A DNA stretch of 20,443 nt, from assembly GCA_001464165.1 (NCBI GenBank), contig LNEX01000575.1, positions 1 to 20,443 of the forward strand. The letters run 5' to 3'. Below the pieces are notes generated by a model. It ran no database searches and was not told the origin of the DNA. It saw only the letters and a program-made list of their open reading frames with translations. Positions 14,799 to 20,443 of this stretch are shown in pieces; the stretch's first letter is position 1, and each line of letters starts with the position of its first letter. Origin of the DNA: a bacterium Ga0077546. Lineage in GTDB: Bacteria > Cyanobacteriota > Vampirovibrionia > Obscuribacterales > Obscuribacteraceae. The position numbers were made by a program, and so were the translations under genes.

Positions 14799-15785
14799 TT
14801 ACTGAGCCAGCATCTCCTGAACGGCTTTCACCGCCAGCTCCAGCCGCTCATCCCAGCCGCCCTTGATTTGGACGAAGTTGCGCTGACGCGATTCCAGTTC
14901 GAGCACACAGCGATCGAAAAACGCCGGGCTCTCCTTGGGAATGTAGCGGTGCACATCGTCAACCCAGGGCACATCGTAGTGCGTGAGCAAGTACAGGTCG
15001 TAGTGCCGTTTGTCAGCTTCGTTGCGAAGCCATTCGGGCACCGTGCCTACCAAGCGGCCGCTCCAGATGATGCTGGTGACCAAATCGGAATCGCAGAACA
15101 ACACACCGTTCTTCGCTTCGCGAGCCATAGCGTCTTCAGACGCACACTGCCCGCGAGCGATTTTCAGCATGTCGCCGGCGTCGATTTCTTTGCCTTGCGC
15201 CTCGATGTAAGTCTTGGCATATTCCGGCACAGCGACGCTGCCGAAGCGCTCAGCCAGCTGCTTGGCGAGAGTGCTCTTGCCCGTTGATTCCGGACCAAAG
15301 ACACAGACACGCCGCACATAGTAAGGCCGCACACAAGGAGGCAGGGCCTCCCAATGCTTGAGCGGGTTCTTGCGAATCTCCTGCTCGCTTGCAGTGAAGC
15401 CAATCAAGCTGGGGTCAACCGGAATGAAAGCGGCGCCGAGGTTTGCTGCCAGCAGCTTACCCCGCTCTTCCAGACAGAAGATATGGCCGCCGTTCTTCGG
15501 CACGATGCGCCGCAGACCTTTGACCAGACTCTCCGAAAAGTCCGCGCCATCCGATTTGTGCCAGGTGGCGCTCTTGATGCGCTTGACCGTGACACCAGGG
15601 AAAAGTTCGTTCAACCAGGCCACACGCACGGCCACTGGGATGGTGTCCTGTGCGTGCTCGTCGACGACAATTGTGAGTTGCCCCTCGTCGACGTAATGCC
15701 GGGCAAACTCGATCATGTGAATCTGAGCCTTGTTCACCGGTGAGAAGTCACCGAGAACAACGCCCTTGCGAGCTGCTTGTTTCAT
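14799..15785 (-). CDS. nadR: NadR-like protein: degenerate NMN adenylyltransferase domain plus ribosylnicotinamide kinase domain
   Basis: 328 residues aligning by memory with the enzymatic part of E. coli NadR, without its N-terminal HTH. Residues 1-150 match the nucleotidyltransferase domain (GVVLGDFSPVNKAQIHMI against FGKFYPVHTGHINMI), but the catalytic HxGH is replaced by N18-K-A-Q21, so adenylyl transfer is doubtful. The connecting EIRKNPLKHWEALPPCVRPYY matches NadR well. Residues 158-328 are the P-loop kinase domain: Walker A GPESTGKST (G164-T172), VPEYAKTYIE, FCDSDLVTS and WVDDVHRYI, as expected for phosphorylating nicotinamide riboside to NMN. The start ATG 15785 has GAGG 8 bases upstream, in the 21-base gap after the NadD-like gene, so the two are co-transcribed and probably act in the same NAD salvage route. 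Gene symbol given by homology only. Confidence 0.88.
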   Translation of the reverse strand: MKQAARKGVVLGDFSPVNKAQIHMIEFARHYVDEGQLTIVVDEHAQDTIPVAVRVAWLNELFPGVTVKRIKSATWHKSDGADFSESLVKGLRRIVPKNGGHIFCLEERGKLLAANLGAAFIPVDPSLIGFTASEQEIRKNPLKHWEALPPCVRPYYVRRVCVFGPESTGKSTLAKQLAERFGSVAVPEYAKTYIEAQGKEIDAGDMLKIARGQCASEDAMAREAKNGVLFCDSDLVTSIIWSGRLVGTVPEWLRNEADKRHYDLYLLTHYDVPWVDDVHRYIPKESPAFFDRCVLELESRQRNFVQIKGGWDERLELAVKAVQEMLAQ

Positions 15786-15806
15786 GATAATTTCCTCGGT
15801 GATTTG

Positions 15807-17174
15807 TTACCCCTTCGCCTTGTGAGCGGCGGGTTGATCGGCCCCGTACAGGCCTTTCTTGGCGATCAGCTGCTGCACATCCCAGGGCAGGCAGTAGAGC
15901 GTCGAACCACCCGAAGCCACGAGGCCGCGGATGTCGTCGCCCGAAACCGGCTGACTGGGCGCGTAGACAACTTCGATGTTGGCATTGGGAATGCGCTTGG
16001 CCCACTGCTTGGTCTGCTCGACCTGATTCCAGTCGTTGGGGAAAGCAATGAACTTGCACTCCTTGAACAACTCCTGGGCGCCCATCCACTTGCTCAAGCA
16101 GAAGGGATGCTTGGGGTCGAGATAGTCAGAGCGCAGCAGCACGAACAGCTCGACGTCTTTGCCGTAGCGGCGACGAGCTTCTTGCACAGTCTGCAAGGTG
16201 TACGAAACCTTGCCGCTGTCGATGTCGTTGCGCCAGGCGTCGAAGTAGGGGTTCTCCGCCGTCGCAGCAACCACCATGTCGTGCCGGTCTTCGGCCGTGT
16301 CGGTGATCTTGCGGTTGTTCGGCGGCGAAGCGCTGGTGACGAAGACGACGCGGTCGAGATTGTGCTCGCAACGCGCCCATTCACCACGCAGCAGGTCGCC
16401 GTAGTTGATGGGGTCGAAGGCGCCGGGGTAGATGCCGACACGCTTCAGCTCAGACACCGGTGGGGCCTCATGCTTGTAGGGCGCTTGGCCCGGCTTCATG
16501 TAGTGGCCCTTCTTGTAGATGATCTGCTGGACATTCCACGGGGTGGAATACCAGATGGAGCGACCCTGAGCCACCCACTGGCGGATCATGGTGCTGGACA
16601 GCGGCGGGCTGGGGGCATGGAGTGCCTTGATGCGCGCCTGCGGGATGAGCTTGGCCCAAGCCTCGATCTGCTTGACGGTGACGCCTTCACGCGGGAACAC
16701 GAGGAAGCGCACCTGGGGAATGGCGAAGAGCTGGTCAGCGCCGATCCACTTGGGCAAGAAGTACTTGTGGTCGGGGTTGAGGTACTCGGAGCTGATCATG
16801 ACAAAGAGATCGACGTCTTCGCCGTACTCATCGATGACGCCCTGCACCGTGTTGATCATGTACGAGGTGCCGTTCTGGCGGATGTCGCTGCGCGAAGCCT
16901 CGAAGAAGGGGTTGTTGGCCGTGGCCGCAACCACCATGTCGTGACGGTCGTTGGCAGAGAGCGAATCGGGCTTGTTGTTGGGCGATTCGCCGCAGGTGAC
17001 GAACAGCACTTTGTCCAACTTCTCGGTCATGCGAGTCCAGTTGGCGCAGAGCAGGTGCCCGTAGTGAATGGGGTCGAATTGACCACCGTAAATGCCGAAC
17101 CGGGGCTTGCGCCTCAACGGCTTGCCGTAGAGGGTGATGCCCAGGTGGCGGCGAAGATTTTCGATTTTAGCCAT
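15807..17174 (-). CDS. Tandem NadD-like adenylyltransferase, second domain degenerate
   Basis: 455 residues containing two homologous nucleotidyltransferase domains of about 210 residues. NadD joins AMP from ATP to nicotinate mononucleotide to form deamido-NAD. Domain 1 (about 24-235) keeps both signatures: GIYGGQFDPIHYGHL (H37-x-G-H40) and SSTMIR (193-198). Domain 2 (about 243-440) is clearly its duplicate (GIYPGAFDPINYGDL, EDRHDMVVAATAENPYF, WDVQQLIAKKGLYG), but HxGH has become N257-x-G-D260 and SSTxIR has become SGDDIR (411-416), so it is probably inactive. The start ATG 17174 is chosen for AGGAGA 9 bases upstream; the frame is open to 17321 but that part lacks coding character. It heads the minus-strand cluster. 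The long plus-strand frame opposite is a composition shadow. Either nicotinate or nicotinamide mononucleotide could be the substrate. Confidence 0.9.
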   Translation of the reverse strand: MAKIENLRRHLGITLYGKPLRRKPRFGIYGGQFDPIHYGHLLCANWTRMTEKLDKVLFVTCGESPNNKPDSLSANDRHDMVVAATANNPFFEASRSDIRQNGTSYMINTVQGVIDEYGEDVDLFVMISSEYLNPDHKYFLPKWIGADQLFAIPQVRFLVFPREGVTVKQIEAWAKLIPQARIKALHAPSPPLSSTMIRQWVAQGRSIWYSTPWNVQQIIYKKGHYMKPGQAPYKHEAPPVSELKRVGIYPGAFDPINYGDLLRGEWARCEHNLDRVVFVTSASPPNNRKITDTAEDRHDMVVAATAENPYFDAWRNDIDSGKVSYTLQTVQEARRRYGKDVELFVLLRSDYLDPKHPFCLSKWMGAQELFKECKFIAFPNDWNQVEQTKQWAKRIPNANIEVVYAPSQPVSGDDIRGLVASGGSTLYCLPWDVQQLIAKKGLYGADQPAAHKAKG

Positions 17175-17713
17175 AGTGATATTCTCCTGTAATGGCAGCT
17201 TGCTGCCTACTGGTTGAGAGATATTGCCGCAGCGCTTTTCTTCCTGATTCCTGGTGAGGGAACGGTTGACGGGTGACGGAAAAGCAGTGCAGACATGTGA
17301 CAACGCGGACAGATACAACATCGGAGATGTATTTCTGGTCGCGGGTTAAGAAGTTAGTTCAGATTGAGATACGCGCTCTAAGTTGGGTTGCGGGAAAGAT
17401 AGACTTATATCTAGCAACTCCCCTTGGCATCACTCAAGCTATATAAAGCTCTATGAGTTCATTCTTCCCTTTTCTACTAGAACTCTGTTTAATGTTGACT
17501 TGATAGCTCGCGCGAAGGCTAGATTTAACTTAAACGGAGCTAAGAAAAGCAACCAAATACAAACAAGAAAGACAGCAAAAATACAGGCGCTGGAAATATA
17601 GGCCAGGCAATAGCGGTAAGATGGGAAGCAACTAGCGCGTTAACATGCAAATCGCTTTCCGCGACTAAGCGCGAGACAGTACAAACAGCACAAAGCTTCA
17701 GAGAGTAATTTTC
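17175..17713. other. Divergent intergenic region
   Basis: 539 bases between the divergent NadD-like and antitoxin-like genes, so it must hold promoters for both. Near the NadD-like gene, GGCAGC-TT-GCTGCC (17194-17207) is a small perfect hairpin in the leader. Toward the antitoxin-like gene, TTGACT (17495-17500) with TAGATT (17520-17525) is a weak promoter candidate with a long spacer. A 72-codon frame at 17383-17601 starts with TTG and has no ribosome site or recognisable content. I see no known NAD riboswitch. Confidence 0.4.
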
Positions 17714-18112
17714 ATGGCAATAACATCAGAGAAAAACGTAAGAAGCGGAGCCCTGGTCAAAACCTATTTCAAAATTGCTGAATTGTGGAATCTTAGTGCT
17801 GAAGAACAAACAGCATTTCTCGGCATGCCACCAAATTCTGGTACTTACACCAGCTGGAAGAACATCCCTAGTTCAGCCATTCTCGACAAAGACAAACTGC
17901 TCAAGCTAACTCTCATCATGGCCATTTACAAAGACGTTCAAGAAATGTTTCCCGGTGGAACAGACTCACAAATTTGGCTGCGCAAGCCAATTAGCGAAGC
18001 ACCTTTCAATGGTGTTTCACCAGTAGAATTTTTGCTGGCAGGAAAAATACCCAACCTGATTTTGGTGCGGCAGTATTTAACTGAGAAGAAAGACCCGGCC
18101 GCTCTGCTTTGA
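17714..18112 (+). CDS. Xre/MbcA/ParS-type antitoxin-like protein without adjacent toxin
   Basis: 132 residues. The N-terminal part (about 15-60) resembles the helix-turn-helix of this family (IAELWNLSAEEQTAFLGMP...TYTSWKN). The C-terminal part fits the toxin-binding domain formerly called DUF2384: KLTLIMAIYKDVQEMFPG, then IWLRKPISEAPFNGVSPVEFLLAGKIPNLILVRQYL. In characterised systems (MbcTA, ParST, RES-Xre) this protein neutralises a neighbouring NAD-degrading or ADP-ribosylating RES-domain toxin and represses its own operon. No RES or other toxin gene lies next to it: 289 bases with no gene follow, then a peptidase. It could be an orphan regulator, or its partner could be elsewhere. Start ATG 17714 has a weak purine-rich AGAGAG upstream. 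Confidence 0.8.
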   Translation: MAITSEKNVRSGALVKTYFKIAELWNLSAEEQTAFLGMPPNSGTYTSWKNIPSSAILDKDKLLKLTLIMAIYKDVQEMFPGGTDSQIWLRKPISEAPFNGVSPVEFLLAGKIPNLILVRQYLTEKKDPAALL

Positions 18113-18126
18113 TCTTTACGCCGGAT

Positions 18127-18138
18127 ACCAGATCTGGT
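18127..18138. promoter_or_regulatory. 12-bp perfect palindrome ACCAGATCTGGT
   Basis: Lies 15 bases after the antitoxin-like gene stop. It could be a dimeric-regulator site or the core of a weak terminator, but a 12-bp palindrome can occur by chance in 20 kb. Confidence 0.2.
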
Positions 18139-18335
18139 GCTACAGCCTTAATTCTGTTTCCCCGGACCGCCTGAATCCAAACTGTGCACTACTGGTCGTC
18201 ACGCCTAAAGCGAGTACGGCATTTATAAAATCGCTATTAAGACGGAATCGAGTCTGCCATCAGATACGGTACGATTTGGATATCAAGTAGTTAATTGAAC
18301 AAGTCAAATAAGCAGCCGCAGTTGGCTCTTCTTTG

Positions 18336-18362
18336 AGGTCTGTTTCGCGTAGAAACAGGTCT
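18336..18362 (+). promoter_or_regulatory. Leader hairpin before the M48 peptidase gene
   Basis: AGGTCTGTTTC (18336-18346) pairs with GAAACAGGTCT (18352-18362), 11 bp with two G-U wobbles and loop GCGTA. It sits about 40 bases before the GTG start and is not followed by a T-tract. Upstream, TATAAA (18223-18228) is a possible -10 without a good -35. Confidence 0.35.
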
Positions 18363-18401
18363 ATTGATGCAGCGCTCACTTGACTTATTGAGGAGCGGAA
18401 A

Positions 18402-19568
18402 GTGAAAGGCATAGTTCGAGCTTGTTTGATGTTATTGAGATTCTCCAGCTTCACGCTCATCCTAGCTATAGGACTCTGGTATGCTGCCGATTTCACGTCG
18501 AAACTTGTCGCCAATATTAGCAACTGGTGGATATCTTCTGCAGTAAGTTCACTTGTCTGCAGTTTCTCGCTTATTGCAGTGCTAGCAGTAGCAATGGCGA
18601 TCATTGAGCTGAGCTTGAAGGCTGAGACAGTCGAGTCATCTTCGCCTGCCTCCACAACCGAGCCTGCGTCTTCAGCTGATAATCAGGATGGGCCAGGCAC
18701 CTATCTGATTGCAGCATTGTGTCTAATCGCCGCGGTGATTCTCCCAGCGTTTGCGATTTTTCCAGTGCTCAATCTGATTCATTTCTATCCACATCATTGG
18801 TGGATAGCTTTACCCATGTTGTCAATCGCATGGCGGCTGGGAGTGAGTCATCTCAATCTTATACGACTAGATAAGGGCTCCGAACTGACTTCGGACTTGA
18901 GACTATCGAATCGGATTTCTTCTATGGTAGTGAACGCTGGATTGCAGGACTTTGATTTGAGAGTTCTGCATCTTCCAGACTTCTACGAAAATTGTCGAAA
19001 GAATCTTGCTAGCGCTAACATGCGTGAGTCTGCGAGCCTAAAAGTCTCGATGGCAAAGAACTGCTGTGCATACTCCTTTAGAGGAAGAAACGTAGTCTTA
19101 ATGTGTCCTGTGACTATGGAGGAGCTCAACAACAAAGAAGTCGATTCGATTATTGCGCATGAAATCGGTCATCTCAAGCTTGGGCACTTTAAAGTGCAAA
19201 TGGTCTTATGTGTCCTAGGCGCTCTGATCGACACGGCTCTGACACTACTTATCGTGACGAAGTTGTCGCAATTGTCTATTCTCTCTTGCGACAGAATAAA
19301 CGCAGTTACCGTGCTATTCATCTACGTGACAATGACAATGTTCACGCATGCGCTCTTGCGGTTTGTCAGCAGAGAGTTTGAGCGGCGCGCTGACACATAC
19401 GCGATTGAAACCACGGGTGATCCAACTGCTTTCCGGTCGGCGATGACGAAAATCTATGAATTTCGCAAGAATAAGAAAACCTTACAAGTGCGTGTATTCG
19501 ACACTCATCCGCCTTATGCACAGAGAATCAGTCTGGCTGAAAATATGGCGCCGAAGGAAGCGGCTTGA
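18402..19568 (+). CDS. Membrane M48-family zinc metallopeptidase (HtpX/Ste24-like)
   Basis: 388 residues. Start GTG 18402 has AGGAG 6 bases upstream, a clear choice. The N-terminal third is membrane-embedded (segments about 8-30, 42-68, 100-122 and 126-145, with an acidic Ser-rich loop between). The peptidase domain follows: zinc-binding HEIGH (H253, E254, H257) within IIAHEIGHLKLGH, and the third ligand E327 in EFERRADTYAIE, matching the ExxAD motif of the family. A further hydrophobic region (about 265-315) lies between these motifs, as in HtpX. Conserved late motif FDTHPPYAQRI also fits HtpX/Ste24. These enzymes degrade damaged or misfolded membrane proteins or process specific substrates at the inner membrane. 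Only 11 bases separate its stop from the next gene's first ATG, so the two may be co-expressed. Confidence 0.93.
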   Translation: MKGIVRACLMLLRFSSFTLILAIGLWYAADFTSKLVANISNWWISSAVSSLVCSFSLIAVLAVAMAIIELSLKAETVESSSPASTTEPASSADNQDGPGTYLIAALCLIAAVILPAFAIFPVLNLIHFYPHHWWIALPMLSIAWRLGVSHLNLIRLDKGSELTSDLRLSNRISSMVVNAGLQDFDLRVLHLPDFYENCRKNLASANMRESASLKVSMAKNCCAYSFRGRNVVLMCPVTMEELNNKEVDSIIAHEIGHLKLGHFKVQMVLCVLGALIDTALTLLIVTKLSQLSILSCDRINAVTVLFIYVTMTMFTHALLRFVSREFERRADTYAIETTGDPTAFRSAMTKIYEFRKNKKTLQVRVFDTHPPYAQRISLAENMAPKEAA

Positions 19569-19630
19569 TTTGAGATAAAATGCTGTCACCAACGGTCAAT
19601 TGCATAAGTACTCCACGGAAACTTCACTGG

Positions 19631-20161
19631 ATGATCAAAAGGACTATCAATCTCTTTTTCTTAACTGCACTTTTGATTGTCCCGATTTCGGCCAAAGCTG
19701 AAGACCAACAGACTGACAGCAATTGCTACTACACGGCCTTTAGAAATTTGTGGTGTTCTCATATTGGAAGAGACCCATATCTTCAATTTGTCGAGCAGAG
19801 GCTTCTAAAAGATCATAGTGCCAAACTGGCCTACAAAGCTTGGCTCACAAACATGTGCACTACCCCAGGTGACGAGCAGAGCGTAACGGGCTTGCAGTCG
19901 CCCAACACAACCACCGTGTTCCACAAAACACCGATAGTTGATGGTAAGCCGATTCTTGAACAAGCTGAAACATGGCAAGTTAATGAAACTGTCAAGTCAA
20001 ATCGATTCAGGCTCGCTAGCAATCTCCGAGATTATGTTCACACAGACTCAAAAGAGAACCGAGCCAAAGCAAAAGAGAACTTAATGGAAATGTGCGGAGC
20101 GGAAGCAGTTGAGCGGCTAGGCAAAGCCATGGAGGAGAACAAAGCAATAGAACAGCTGTAA
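19631..20161 (+). CDS. Small secreted protein of unknown function
   Basis: 176 residues from ATG 19631, chosen because it gives a standard signal peptide (MIKRTIN, hydrophobic LFFLTALLIVPI, cleavage near SAKA-EDQ). ATG 19580, 17 codons upstream and only 11 bases after the peptidase stop, has GAG at a workable distance and would give 193 residues with a long N-region; I cannot exclude it. The mature protein is hydrophilic, with four cysteines (one in SNCYYTAF, then LWC, MCTT and EMCGAEA) that could form disulfides, and its C-terminus looks alpha-helical and charged (KENRAKAKENLMEMCGAEAVERLGKAMEEN). I recognise no family. Placement suggests co-transcription with the M48 peptidase, possibly as substrate or partner, but that is inference. 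Confidence 0.75.
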   Translation: MIKRTINLFFLTALLIVPISAKAEDQQTDSNCYYTAFRNLWCSHIGRDPYLQFVEQRLLKDHSAKLAYKAWLTNMCTTPGDEQSVTGLQSPNTTTVFHKTPIVDGKPILEQAETWQVNETVKSNRFRLASNLRDYVHTDSKENRAKAKENLMEMCGAEAVERLGKAMEENKAIEQL

Positions 20162-20215
20162 TTCTGTTGGCCGGAAGCCAGACCACGGCTATCAGAATCT
20201 AAACGTCAGACTAAG

Positions 20216-20443
20216 CTACGGACCGCTGCTATCACCCTTCCAATGCCACCGCATTTGGTTCTCACTGTCCCAACTAATGAATGGCCATCGCCCAAAGTTC
20301 GAAGCATTCCCATTGGGGGTAACGTAGCGAGACGGCAGATCTTGCGCAGGGTCGCACCAGGCTGGATACCAACCACCCAGGCCTTGCACCGAGCGTTCCG
20401 AAAAATCGATCGCATCTAAAGTGGCCACCTCCTCAAGCAATGC
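20216..20443 (-). CDS. 3' end of a minus-strand gene entering from the right edge
   Basis: The frame is open from the window edge (ALLEEVATLDAIDFSERSVQGLGG...) to a TAG at 20216, giving the last 75 residues. Trp/Tyr/Phe/Gly-rich content (GGWYPAWCDPAQ, GRWPFISWDSENQMRWHW) looks like a real globular or extracellular domain rather than chance, and a competing minus-strand frame at 20206-20415 looks random. It is convergent with the small secreted protein. Product unknown; I cannot see the start. Confidence 0.55.
   Translation of the reverse strand, partial: ALLEEVATLDAIDFSERSVQGLGGWYPAWCDPAQDLPSRYVTPNGNASNFGRWPFISWDSENQMRWHWKGDSSGP

Noticed and set aside
15777..17192. 471-codon plus-strand open frame opposite the NadD-like gene
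   Set aside because: It mirrors a GC-rich gene in codon register and has no protein-family features; the minus strand carries clear NadD motifs and a ribosome site.
17175..17400. NAD-sensing riboswitch in the NadD-like gene leader
   Set aside because: I could not find the known NAD+ riboswitch consensus; only a small 6-bp hairpin is present.
17383..17601. 72-codon plus-strand frame in the divergent spacer
   Set aside because: TTG start, no Shine-Dalgarno, random-looking composition.

Overview
The window is bacterial DNA with dense genes on both strands, Shine-Dalgarno-preceded starts, several Sec signal peptides, one lipoprotein and strong intrinsic terminators. It holds no RNA genes, mobile elements, CRISPR arrays or phage genes that I can recognise. 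The moderate base composition and the many secreted or surface proteins rich in Ala/Ser/Thr/Gln, including LysM and thioredoxin-fold proteins, recall large-genome non-photosynthetic relatives of cyanobacteria (Vampirovibrionia/Obscuribacterales). That placement is a guess from style and no marker in the window proves it.

Layout. 1-505 is the 3' end of a class I fructose-bisphosphate aldolase (FbaB type), followed by a strong terminator. 1097-8787 is a lower-GC block of cell-surface or secreted proteins: a two-domain thioredoxin-fold protein with a CGPC site, a divergent trypsin-like protease on the minus strand, a Gln/Ala-rich secreted protein, a secreted protein of unknown function, and a 1121-residue LysM protein with a recent internal tandem duplication. 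9166-10059 is a lipoprotein made of two thioredoxin-like domains without cysteines. Two facing terminators then separate it from a convergent, GC-rich minus-strand cluster (17174 down to 10314).

The minus-strand cluster is the most interesting part. In transcription order it encodes: (1) two NadD-like nicotinate mononucleotide adenylyltransferase domains in one chain, the second lacking the catalytic signatures; (2) a NadR-like protein whose adenylyltransferase domain has also lost its HxGH site but whose ribosylnicotinamide-kinase P-loop is intact; (3) a SAM methyltransferase fused to a 2-oxoglutarate/Fe(II) oxygenase; (4) a 378-residue protein I do not recognise; (5) a small membrane protein; and (6) a His-rich cation diffusion facilitator. 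Genes 1-4 look like an NAD-linked accessory module built from duplicated or partly inactivated nucleotidyltransferase domains next to unusual modifying enzymes. Its purpose is not evident from the sequence.

To the right, a 539-base divergent spacer leads to an orphan Xre/MbcA/ParS-type antitoxin-like protein, a membrane M48 metallopeptidase, a small secreted protein, and the 3' end of a minus-strand gene entering from the right edge.

The base composition is mosaic. fbaB, the lipoprotein and the NAD cluster favour G/C in third codon positions, while the surface-protein genes and the right-hand genes are clearly more AT-rich.
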